From an uncultured Saprospiraceae bacterium (GTDB taxonomy: Bacteria > Bacteroidota > Bacteroidia > Chitinophagales > Saprospiraceae), in the NCBI GenBank assembly GCA_934699305.1, contig CAKUWM010000098.1:1-9035 (forward strand): a stretch of DNA of 9,035 bases, in the 5' to 3' direction. Numbering within the stretch: position 1 is the stretch's first letter; every line of letters begins with the position of its first letter. A program made the position numbers and the translations under genes. The notes under the pieces are model-generated. The model made no database searches. It worked only from the letters and a program-made list of their open reading frames with translations, and was not told where the DNA came from. Below, piece by piece: positions 1 to 6,048 of the stretch.

Positions 1-1
1 T

Positions 2-340
2 CCTAAGACCGATCATCCAAAAACAAAAAGATTGAATGTAGCCTGCTCTCCGGAAGAGCAAAAAATCATTATCTTCAAAGCAAGGTCAGCAAATCTCAGC
101 GTTTCAGAATACCTGAGAACCTGGGGCGTTAACGGACATATTGACATAAAACAAAAGCAGATCCCAAAGGAGGTTTTAGGACTTACCGGCACCCTTACCA
201 ATATAGCCTCAAACGTCAATCAGCTTGCAAAGCTGAATAACGCCGGACAGAACTTTACGGCTGCTCAGCGGGAAAACCTCGGCAGCCTCGCTATGATCTT
301 ATTTGAAACTTCGGAACAGATAAAAGCTTATATACAATGA
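2..340 (+). CDS. MobC-like mobilization accessory protein (5' truncated by window edge)
   Basis: The reading frame is open to the left edge, so the true start lies outside the window; 112 residues are visible. The first part reads as a ribbon-helix-helix unit: a short strand (KRLNVAC), a helix starting SPEEQ, and a second helix containing SVSEYLR. A helix with the pattern NIASNVNQLAKLNN follows, which resembles the NxNQLA segment of MobC-type relaxosome proteins. Such proteins bind oriT and help the relaxase nick DNA. The stop codon overlaps the relaxase start as ATGA at 337-340, which implies translational coupling. The nearby order (RHH protein, then relaxase) is usual for Bacteroidota mobilizable elements, where this gene is variously named mobA or mobC, so no symbol is given. 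An in-frame TTG at 32 could act as a start, but it would remove part of the N-terminal strand and is unlikely to be the real one. Confidence 0.8.
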   Translation, partial: PKTDHPKTKRLNVACSPEEQKIIIFKARSANLSVSEYLRTWGVNGHIDIKQKQIPKEVLGLTGTLTNIASNVNQLAKLNNAGQNFTAAQRENLGSLAMILFETSEQIKAYIQ

Positions 341-1140
341 TCGGAAAAGTGTTTATAGGAAAATCCTTCGGTGGCTGTATCGCCTATTGCCTGGAAGATA
401 AAAAGATGAAAGGCCGCGAATCGGAGATCATCATGAAGAACCGCGCTACCGTATTACTGATGAATAAATGTTTTGGCAACAAGGAGCAGCTTATCAAACA
501 GTTTAAGGAAGTGAGATACCTGAACCCGAAATTATCAAGGCCGGTTATGCATATTACTTTGGGGTTGGCACAGGGCGAATTTTTAGAAGAAGGCAAGCTC
601 ATAGAAATAGCGGAACACTGTGCGGATGATTTTGGGTTTGCAGATAATCAATACCTGGCAGTCGTGCATAAGGACACCGATCACCAGCATATACACATTG
701 TAACGAACCGGATCGGATTTAACGGCAAGACTAACGTAAGCGATAGCAACTGCTATAAAAAGGTGGCGGCCTTTAGCAGGAAAATGGAAAAGAAATACGA
801 ATTACAAAAAGTCCTCAGCCCTAAAAAGTTCCTGCCAAAAGAATTAAGGCAGCTTCCAAGACATGATACGAGAAAGCTTCAGATGAAGGAGATCCTGAGC
901 AATATACTATCGTTATCGAAAAGCCTGGATGAGTTTACAAGTGCTGCTCAGAATAACAAGATCAAAGTGATCAAAAGCCGGGGCATATCTTTTATCGATA
1001 GTAAAGGGGTAAAAGTAAAAGGAAGTGAAATCAGTCTCAGCCTGCAAACTATCGAAAATCAAATATTACGGAATAACCGGAAGCAAGGGGAAACGGAATT
1101 TGTGAATCTCTCTCAAAGAAAATATCGCCTAAAATTATAA
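337..1140 (+). CDS. MOBP-type relaxase / mobilization nuclease
   Basis: This 267-aa protein should nick oriT on one strand and stay covalently attached to the 5' end for transfer. The N-terminal pattern GKSFGGCIAYCLED puts a candidate catalytic tyrosine at Y17. Residues 111-125 hold the histidine signature HxDxxxxHxHxxxNR (H111, D113, H118, H120, N124, R125), which binds metal in Relaxase-family (PF03432) enzymes. The segment around 60-76 (LNPKLSRPVMHITLGL) is typical of Bacteroidota relaxases. Residues 195-245 (including RGISF and VKGSEISLSL) match the C-terminal region seen in several of them. It is short next to the usual 300-450 residues, but no frameshift is visible and the essential motifs are intact. 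The start overlaps the upstream stop by ATGA. No coupling protein or transfer pore genes are present here, so it probably depends on a helper conjugative element. Confidence 0.88.
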   Translation: MIGKVFIGKSFGGCIAYCLEDKKMKGRESEIIMKNRATVLLMNKCFGNKEQLIKQFKEVRYLNPKLSRPVMHITLGLAQGEFLEEGKLIEIAEHCADDFGFADNQYLAVVHKDTDHQHIHIVTNRIGFNGKTNVSDSNCYKKVAAFSRKMEKKYELQKVLSPKKFLPKELRQLPRHDTRKLQMKEILSNILSLSKSLDEFTSAAQNNKIKVIKSRGISFIDSKGVKVKGSEISLSLQTIENQILRNNRKQGETEFVNLSQRKYRLKL

Positions 1141-1150
1141 ATGAAATTTT

Positions 1151-1531
1151 ATGGAAAACGACACCACTATCAAAAAAATAAAGGATAATATCTTGAGATC
1201 AACCTACGGAAAGTTCGATTTTATGGAAGAACTGTTCGACAGGGATTATCTGAAAACAGAAAAGCCCCGGCTGATTTATTGGGAAATATTGAAAAGGCTT
1301 GATCTTACGCCAGAAGATTTAAACCGGAAAACTTTTTATAGCTGGCTTGGGAGGTATAAAAAAGAACGAGAGTCAAAATATTCGACGGCGCAGCAAATCC
1401 AAAACCGAATGACATCTGAAAAATCCTGGAGGGATTTTGAGCCGACAAACCCGGTTCCTGTACGTGATCAGAAAAAGATTTTGATTAAATTGGTTTCTAG
1501 TACAAACATTGATGGAGAAGAAAACAATTGA
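1151..1531 (+). CDS. Small protein of unknown function in the mobilization module
   Basis: I do not recognise a named family for this 126-aa protein. It starts 10 bp after the relaxase stop on the same strand and is probably co-transcribed with it. It is predicted to be mostly helical in the first 75 residues. The stretch at about 40-72 (IYWEILKRLDLTP, then NRKTFYSWLGRYKKER) could form a helix-turn-helix and ends in a basic patch, which would suit a DNA-binding or relaxosome-accessory role. The C-terminal 50 residues look polar and poorly ordered and end in an acidic tail (DGEENN). No signal peptide or membrane segment is visible. An ATG at 1141 opens a different frame that stops quickly, so 1151 is the better start. 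Reality as a gene is supported by its position and full-length open frame; function is unknown. Confidence 0.65.
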   Translation: MENDTTIKKIKDNILRSTYGKFDFMEELFDRDYLKTEKPRLIYWEILKRLDLTPEDLNRKTFYSWLGRYKKERESKYSTAQQIQNRMTSEKSWRDFEPTNPVPVRDQKKILIKLVSSTNIDGEENN

Positions 1532-1656
1532 AGTGCTTGTATGTCCAAATCGACGTCAGATAAGGTGTAAGATGCAATTCTTCGGCTATCTTATATTATA
1601 TTGATTAACTGTTGCATAGCATATTTGGCCATTTTCGTTTTTCATAGCAACAACCG

Positions 1657-1671
1657 CCATTACGATAGTGG
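1657..1671. repeat. Short imperfect hairpin (6-bp stem, 3-base loop)
   Basis: CCATTA and TAGTGG pair around the loop CGA, with one T-G wobble in the stem. No T-run follows, so it is not a convincing intrinsic terminator. It could be part of a regulatory or transfer-related site, or be chance. Confidence 0.2.
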
Positions 1672-1686
1672 AAATTTTACAATGTT

Positions 1687-1696
1687 CAATATATTG
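1687..1696. promoter_or_regulatory. Perfect 10-bp palindrome CAATATATTG, candidate operator
   Basis: The sequence is identical to its reverse complement. It lies about 64 bp before the ATG at 1760 and just upstream of the weak -7 candidate at 1708-1715. A dimeric XRE regulator is encoded in the same operon, so autoregulation at this site is possible. The palindrome is AT-rich and short and could be chance. Confidence 0.22.
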
Positions 1697-1759
1697 CACT
1701 TTTTACTTACCTTTAGTTCTTAAAGCGGGGGCAACGCTATATATACTGCAAAAAGCATT

Positions 1760-2002
1760 ATGAATAATAACTTAAGTAAAGGAGAAAAAGTAATTTTTGA
1801 TGTTACCAAAATCGACGCTTTCAAATCTGAAACAGATTTGGATAACAAAGAATTACAACAGTACAGAAAATTAGTTCTGGCGGGTATTGATCAGATTGGA
1901 TTGGTAAAAAGTCCGGGCGAACCAATGACGACAGTTTCTTATCCGGATGGCTGGGAATTGCCAATACCCACCAAATATCTGATTGCTCTTTCTGAAACAT
2001 AA
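1760..2002 (+). CDS. Hypothetical 80-aa protein at head of the defence operon
   Basis: I do not recognise this family. The 80-residue product has a charged N-terminal half (including ELQQYRKLVLAGIDQIGLV, probably helical, residues 31-49). The C-terminal half contains the pattern SYPDGWELPIPTKYL (60-74). No signal peptide or membrane segment is visible. It is the first gene after the 228-bp gap and lies 22 bp before the probable start of the XRE regulator, so the two are likely co-transcribed. A small gene paired with an XRE regulator could suggest a toxin-antitoxin unit or a co-regulator, but no toxin fold is recognisable. Start 1760 is the first ATG in frame; no Shine-Dalgarno is evident, as is normal in Bacteroidota. 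It is probably a real gene because it fills the space between the promoter region and the regulator. Confidence 0.55.
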   Translation: MNNNLSKGEKVIFDVTKIDAFKSETDLDNKELQQYRKLVLAGIDQIGLVKSPGEPMTTVSYPDGWELPIPTKYLIALSET

Positions 2003-2024
2003 ACAGAAAAATATTACCATCGGG

Positions 2025-2264
2025 ATGACAAAATCTATTTATCCGGAAGATTACCTGAAACGATTTCGTGAGAGTATAGGCGACAGTATAAAAGGAGCCA
2101 GAGAACGAAAAGGTTTTAGTCAGGAGCAATTAGCAGAGATAATGGGCATTCAGAGATCCACTATTTCAAAAATCGAAACAGGCCGGTTTGCTATTTCCGT
2201 TGATTATCTGATAAAGTTCGCGTGGCATCTTGATTTTGAAGTTCTGATTTCTCAAAAAAATTAG
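2025..2264 (+). CDS. XRE-family helix-turn-helix transcriptional regulator
   Basis: This 79-aa protein is essentially a single HTH domain (about residues 18-72). GARERKGFSQEQLAEIMG supplies the first two helices, and IQRSTISKIETGRFAIS supplies the recognition helix and following turn, which is the classic Xre/Cro pattern. It probably binds DNA as a dimer. It sits 7 bp before vsr. Small XRE proteins directly ahead of restriction-modification genes often act as controller proteins that time expression of modification and cleavage. That role is inferred from position here. The ATG at 2025 was chosen because it gives a compact domain with no overlap. An in-frame TTG at 1983 would add 14 residues and overlap the upstream gene by 20 bp. 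The target site is unknown; the palindrome at 1687-1696 is one candidate. Confidence 0.85.
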   Translation: MTKSIYPEDYLKRFRESIGDSIKGARERKGFSQEQLAEIMGIQRSTISKIETGRFAISVDYLIKFAWHLDFEVLISQKN

Positions 2265-2271
2265 AAATATT

Positions 2272-2694
2272 ATGGCTGATGTACATAGTGCCGAAACAAG
2301 AAGTTACAATATGAGTTGTATTCGGTCTAAGGATACTAAGCCGGAAATATTTTTGAGAAAAATTTTGTTTAGCCACGGATTTCGCTTCAGAGTTCACAAT
2401 AAATTATTGCCTGGCAAACCAGATATAGTTCTTAAAAAATATAATACAGTAATATTCGTGAATGGATGCTACTGGCACGGTCATAAGGGATGTTATAGAA
2501 TTCCTCAAACAAATACGGAATGGTGGGTGAAAAAAATTGGAGGAAACATTTTAAGAGATAAAAAAAACACAAAGTTATTAAAAGTTCAGGGCTGGAATGT
2601 ACTCAGAGTCTATGAATGTGAGCTAAAAAAAAATAAACTCGAAAAAACGATTAATAGAATTATTACCAATCTTTATAAAAATAAGCGATGTTAA
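2272..2694 (+). CDS. vsr: Very short patch repair (Vsr-family) endonuclease
   Basis: Vsr enzymes cut next to T:G mismatches that arise when 5-methylcytosine deaminates, starting repair back to C:G. This 140-aa protein has the usual length. It shows the family hallmarks in order: NMSCIRSKDTKPE (13-25), FRFRVHNKLLPGKPDIVL (37-54) with the catalytic aspartate at D51, FVNGCYWHGHKGC (62-74), and NTEWWVKKIGGN (81-92). C66, H71 and C74 are plausible zinc ligands, and W68 and W84/W85 match the aromatic residues that wedge into the mismatch. It overlaps the next gene by 7 bp (ATGTTAA) and belongs to the same operon as a cytosine methyltransferase, which would create the lesions it repairs. In MORC/Z1-type islands a Vsr-fold protein may instead serve as a restriction nuclease; the sequence alone cannot separate these roles. 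The gene is conspicuously AT-rich with many A-runs. Confidence 0.93.
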   Translation: MADVHSAETRSYNMSCIRSKDTKPEIFLRKILFSHGFRFRVHNKLLPGKPDIVLKKYNTVIFVNGCYWHGHKGCYRIPQTNTEWWVKKIGGNILRDKKNTKLLKVQGWNVLRVYECELKKNKLEKTINRIITNLYKNKRC

Positions 2695-2963
2695 ACCATA
2701 TTCAAACAATCCATGATGTAGTGACTTTTGCAAAACAACTTGTTGCAGAGGGAACGAATTTTCATCCTGATGATGATTTCAACGAATACATTTCCATTGA
2801 AACTAACCTGCCATCCTATACCTCAGATGAGGCGAAAACAAGAAACAGGCTTATGGAAGAATGCTTTGAAATTTGCGAAAAGGAAGGTGTTGATATTTAT
2901 GATTTAATGCAAGAAACAACTTTAAGGGAAACCGGGATGGATCAGATGATACCACTACCATAA
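2688..2963 (+). CDS. Small, very acidic protein of unknown function
   Basis: This 91-aa protein lies between vsr and the methyltransferase and overlaps vsr by 7 bp, so it is probably translationally coupled to it. By count it has 19 Asp/Glu and 6 Lys/Arg, a strongly negative product. Visible patterns are an N-terminal helix with HDVVTFAKQLV (9-19), an acidic turn NFHPDDDFNEYI (24-35), a probable helix TRNRLMEECFEICEKEGVDI (51-70), and a C-terminal MDQMIPLP. No signal peptide, membrane segment or known catalytic motif is visible. I recall similar small proteins annotated as hypothetical in Bacteroidota, but I cannot name a family. It could be a regulator or partner of the restriction complex, or an unrelated passenger. 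A DNA-mimic role is conceivable from charge alone and is only a guess. The complete ORF with conserved-looking pattern and overlap makes a real gene likely. Confidence 0.7.
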   Translation: MLNHIQTIHDVVTFAKQLVAEGTNFHPDDDFNEYISIETNLPSYTSDEAKTRNRLMEECFEICEKEGVDIYDLMQETTLRETGMDQMIPLP

Positions 2964-2994
2964 CAAAAACTAAATTACTGCAAAATCTGAAAAT

Positions 2995-4551
2995 TTGGCG
3001 ATTCCAATAATTGACATATTTGCCGGCCCCGGAGGTCTAGGTGAAGGGTTTTGTTCTCTTTTAGATGAGGATAGAAAAAGAATTTTTAAAATTGCCTTGT
3101 CGATTGAAAAAGATAAAGATGCACATACAACTTTAAGACTTAGAAGTTTCTATCGGCAGTTTGAAAAAGACGATGTTCCCAAAGAATATTATCAGTTTTT
3201 GAAAGGAGAGATTACGCTTGAAAAGCTATACTCCATCTATCCGCTTGAAGCCATTAACGCATCAAGGGAAGCTTGGCGTGCTACCCTCGGCGAATCGGAT
3301 GAAGCTGCTCCAAGCCAGGAGATAGATAATAGAATTAAAGAAGCTGTCGCTAACGCTCCTTTTTGGGTCCTAATCGGCGGACCTCCCTGTCAAGCCTACT
3401 CAGTCGTAGGAAGATCAAGGCGACGCGAGAAAATTCTGGATGAAAATAAGGACGAAAGGGTTGGCCTTTACAAACAATATCTGAGAATACTTGCTGTTCA
3501 TAACCCGGCAGTATTTGTTATGGAAAACGTAAAGGGAATGTTATCGGCCTCAACAAAACAAAATTCAATATTTTCTAAAATCCTTTCAGATCTTCAGAAT
3601 CCTGTTGAGGCATACATTTCAGAATTTGGGTTTGCGGAACTTAATTGCCCAGGGTATAAAATTTATTCTCTTACAACACCCGCATCGTTCGATATCCTCG
3701 GAACTCCGGTTTTTGCTAATAAGGATTTTATAATTAAAGCAGAAAATTATGGAATTCCTCAGGCGAGACACCGCGTTATTTTACTGGGTGTGAGAAATGA
3801 TCTTGAAATAGTTCCTGGTGTTTTGAAAAAATCTTCAGAAATACCTATAAAAGATGTTTTGACAGGGTTACCGCCTCTGAGGAGTGGAATATCGAAATCA
3901 ACCGACAGCGATACAAATTGGGAAAACACCGTCAATAGCATTAAAGCGAGAGGAGTTCTCAGTGGGCTGAAAAAAGACGTAAAAGATCTTATATACAGTC
4001 AGCTAGAGCAGCTCGGAAGTCCAAAATTAGGAACAGGTGCAAATTTTATCCAATCAAACAAAATAAGCGTAAAATATAATCCGCAATGGTACCTTGATCA
4101 CAAAATTGGGGGGGTGTGCAACCATGAATCCCGGTCACATATGCCTGAAGATTTGCTTCGCTATTTTTTTGTATCGTGTTATGGTAAAATAAATAAAAAG
4201 TCTCCCAAACTTGCGGATTTTCCGGTAGCTCTGCTTCCGGACCATAAAAATGTCAATGAAGGAATTGAAGAAAAGAAATTTGCCGATCGCTTCAGAGTGC
4301 AGCTCGCAGACAAACCATCGAAAACAATAACAAGCCATATTTCAAAGGATGGCCACTATTATATTCATTATAATCCGTTACAATGCCGGAGTTTTACGGT
4401 AAGAGAGGCCGCGAGAATACAGACATTTCCTGACAATTACTTTTTCTGCGGAGGAAGGACGCAACAGTTTCAACAAGTTGGAAACGCTGTACCTCCTTAT
4501 CTGGCATTTCAGCTTGCGCGGATTATTTACGACATTTTTTTGCACTCATAA
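2995..4551 (+). CDS. C5-cytosine DNA methyltransferase
   Basis: This enzyme transfers a methyl group from S-adenosylmethionine to C5 of cytosine in a specific DNA sequence. The 518-aa protein carries the ordered C5-methylase motifs. Motif I is DIFAGPGGLGEGF (7-19), motif IV is GGPPCQAYSVVG (128-139) with catalytic C132, motif VI is MENVKG (176-181), motif VIII is QARHRVILLG (256-265), motif IX lies around KPSKTITSH (440-448), and motif X is QVGNAVPP (494-501). The target-recognition region between VIII and IX (about 270-440) is long, and the specificity cannot be read from it. An extra stretch of about 60 residues lies between motifs I and IV. The start is a TTG at 2995. An in-frame stop at 2971-2973 lies just upstream with no ATG or GTG between, and the TTG puts motif I near the N-terminus as expected. 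It is probably the protecting modification enzyme of the operon; dcm-type, but not assignable to the E. coli CCWGG enzyme. Confidence 0.96.
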   Translation: MAIPIIDIFAGPGGLGEGFCSLLDEDRKRIFKIALSIEKDKDAHTTLRLRSFYRQFEKDDVPKEYYQFLKGEITLEKLYSIYPLEAINASREAWRATLGESDEAAPSQEIDNRIKEAVANAPFWVLIGGPPCQAYSVVGRSRRREKILDENKDERVGLYKQYLRILAVHNPAVFVMENVKGMLSASTKQNSIFSKILSDLQNPVEAYISEFGFAELNCPGYKIYSLTTPASFDILGTPVFANKDFIIKAENYGIPQARHRVILLGVRNDLEIVPGVLKKSSEIPIKDVLTGLPPLRSGISKSTDSDTNWENTVNSIKARGVLSGLKKDVKDLIYSQLEQLGSPKLGTGANFIQSNKISVKYNPQWYLDHKIGGVCNHESRSHMPEDLLRYFFVSCYGKINKKSPKLADFPVALLPDHKNVNEGIEEKKFADRFRVQLADKPSKTITSHISKDGHYYIHYNPLQCRSFTVREAARIQTFPDNYFFCGGRTQQFQQVGNAVPPYLAFQLARIIYDIFLHS

Positions 4552-4556
4552 AAGGA
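4551..4556 (+). promoter_or_regulatory. Shine-Dalgarno-like AAAGGA before the MORC-like gene
   Basis: AAAGGA begins at the last base of the methyltransferase stop codon and lies 11 nt before ATG 4568. It is one of the few ribosome-site-like sequences in the window and supports 4568 over 4478 as the start. Confidence 0.4.
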
Positions 4557-4567
4557 ATTTACATCAG

Positions 4568-6043
4568 ATGATTACGGATTATTCTAAATATAAAACTACC
4601 AGAGCTGAACCCGAAGCCTCTTCAATGATCGAAACTTTCCGTGCAATCGGTTATAACACGGAAACCGCAGTAGCTGATATCGTTGATAATTCAATTTCAG
4701 CGGGAGCAAAGAATATTCGCATTACATTTGAATGGAAAGGGGAGAAAACCTGGATTGCTATAAAGGATGATGGGGTAGGAATGAATCACGACGAGTTGGT
4801 AAACGCCCTGAGGCCGGGAAGCCGAAATCCTCTGGATGAAAGACATTCAAAAGATTTAGGAAGGTTTGGTCTTGGACTAAAAACTGCTAGCTTTTCACAG
4901 GCAAGAAAGCTCACTGTTATAAGCAAAAAAGAAAACTTTTCTACAGTTTCATGGACTTGGGATTTAGACTATGTAAATCAAACTGGTAGTTGGAATCTTA
5001 TTGATTGGCGGCCATCAGGTTTTAATATGGATGTTCTGGATAAAGACACCTCTGGTACAATAGTAATTTGGAATAACCTAGACCGGATAGTCAGAAATTC
5101 CAAAGAGGAGGATACTGTTTCAGAAGGAAAATTTTATCAAATAATGGAGTCTGTAAAAAAACACTTATCGATGGTTTTTCACAGATTTATAAAGAGTCGG
5201 AAAATAAAAATATTCCTGCAGGAAAGGGAAATTCCTGCATGGGATCCATTCTTAACTGATGAAAGTGCCACACAATGGTTTCCTGATCAGCCGCTTCACA
5301 ATGATGAGGTTCTTATAAGAGGCTTTGTCTTGCCGCACAAGTCAAAAATTACAGAGGAAGACTATAAAACAGCGGGTGGCACCAAAGGTTGGAATGAACA
5401 CCAGGGTTTTTATATCTACAGAAATGAGCGGCTTCTTCTCGCGGGAGACTGGCTTGGTTTTTTCAAAAAGGAAGAGCACTATAAACTTGCGCGTATTCAG
5501 ATCGACCTGCCGAACACTCTCGATGAAGAATGGCAGATCGATATCAAAAAATCTGTTGCACGGCCGCCGCTGATTTATAGGGAAAAAATTAAGCAATATG
5601 CATTAAAACTCAGAAATCAGGCTGTAGAAGTTTACCGGCAAAAGGGAAGAACAATACAGCGCCTTGCAGGACAGAAATTCATTCCTTTATGGGAAGAGTG
5701 CAAGAGAAATGAAAAATGGTACTATAAAATCAACAGAGATCATCCAATAATAGTTTCCGCAAAAGTCGAAGCGAACCATAATCCCGATAAAGCATTGGAA
5801 AAGATTTTAAGACTGATCGAAGAAACTCTTCCTACGAAGTCAATTTTTATAAAAGAGAGCGAAGAGCCGGAAATGCAGCGGAAACCTTTTGCAGGAAGCG
5901 ATAATGAGCTTATCAGGAATATGATGCATCAAATGTTTCTGAATCTCATACAGAACGGATCAGATGAGCAGAATGCGAAAGGTATCATTGCAAACACAGA
6001 ACCCTTTAATTTATTTACAGAATATCTGGAATTTATCAATTAA
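4568..6043 (+). CDS. MORC/paraMORC-like GHKL ATPase
   Basis: This 491-aa protein carries the GHKL ATP-binding fold of MutL, Hsp90, gyrase B and MORC proteins. The N box is TAVADIVDNSISAGA (33-47) with the Mg-coordinating N41. The second motif is DDGVGM (67-72) and the third is GRFGLGLKTAS (98-108), forming the ATP lid. SGTIVIWNNL (162-171) fits the fourth motif. An S5-like second domain (about 185-340) contains DIKKS (325-329), where a conserved lysine is expected to contact ATP. The C-terminal 150 residues are unassigned. Prokaryotic MORCs are linked by gene neighbourhood to restriction-modification and are thought to clamp or remodel DNA on ATP binding. ATG 4568 is preferred to the in-frame ATG at 4478, since the latter would overlap the methyltransferase by 74 bp and add a non-homologous leader. 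AAAGGA at 4551-4556 is a plausible ribosome site. Confidence 0.9.
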   Translation: MITDYSKYKTTRAEPEASSMIETFRAIGYNTETAVADIVDNSISAGAKNIRITFEWKGEKTWIAIKDDGVGMNHDELVNALRPGSRNPLDERHSKDLGRFGLGLKTASFSQARKLTVISKKENFSTVSWTWDLDYVNQTGSWNLIDWRPSGFNMDVLDKDTSGTIVIWNNLDRIVRNSKEEDTVSEGKFYQIMESVKKHLSMVFHRFIKSRKIKIFLQEREIPAWDPFLTDESATQWFPDQPLHNDEVLIRGFVLPHKSKITEEDYKTAGGTKGWNEHQGFYIYRNERLLLAGDWLGFFKKEEHYKLARIQIDLPNTLDEEWQIDIKKSVARPPLIYREKIKQYALKLRNQAVEVYRQKGRTIQRLAGQKFIPLWEECKRNEKWYYKINRDHPIIVSAKVEANHNPDKALEKILRLIEETLPTKSIFIKESEEPEMQRKPFAGSDNELIRNMMHQMFLNLIQNGSDEQNAKGIIANTEPFNLFTEYLEFIN

Positions 6044-6048
6044 TTTTT

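Larger units (their letters stand above)
1532..1759. promoter_or_regulatory. 228-bp AT-rich intergenic region, probable promoter of the defence operon
   Basis: This is the only sizeable gap in the window and separates the mobilization genes from the downstream operon. It contains no credible gene. Visible items are a 7-bp direct repeat CATAGCA (1615-1621 and 1643-1649), a short imperfect hairpin at 1657-1671, a perfect 10-bp palindrome at 1687-1696, and TACCTTTA at 1708-1715. The last matches the Bacteroidota -7 consensus TAnnTTTG at seven of eight positions, but it lacks a well-spaced -33 TTG. If used, it would give a leader of about 38 nt before the ATG at 1760. The promoter role is inferred from layout. 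No strong terminator for the mobilization genes was found. Confidence 0.4.

Noticed and set aside
1570..1595. TAAGAT...ATCTTA stem as a terminator for the mobilization genes
   Set aside because: It has a 6-bp AT-rich stem with a 14-base loop and no T-run afterwards; too weak to call.
1611..1651. GTTGC...GCAAC inverted repeat as a possible oriT or recombination site
   Set aside because: Only 5 bp pair across a loop of about 31 bases, and the flanks do not extend the stem. No nick-site motif is recognisable.
1983..2024. TTG start extending the XRE regulator by 14 residues
   Set aside because: It would overlap the 80-aa gene, and the added residues are not part of the HTH fold. It is possible but less likely than ATG 2025.
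1821..2129. 102-aa open frame on the minus strand
   Set aside because: It is antisense to the 80-aa gene and the XRE gene; the XRE motif on the + strand is clear, so this is a shadow.
4478..4567. Upstream ATG extending the MORC-like protein by 30 residues
   Set aside because: The extension lies inside the methyltransferase motif X region in another frame and has no GHKL-like content; ATG 4568 has an AAAGGA ahead of it and avoids a 74-bp overlap.
5325..5596. Open frames on both strands inside the MORC-like gene
   Set aside because: They are alternative frames of a clearly coding region and show no motifs of their own.
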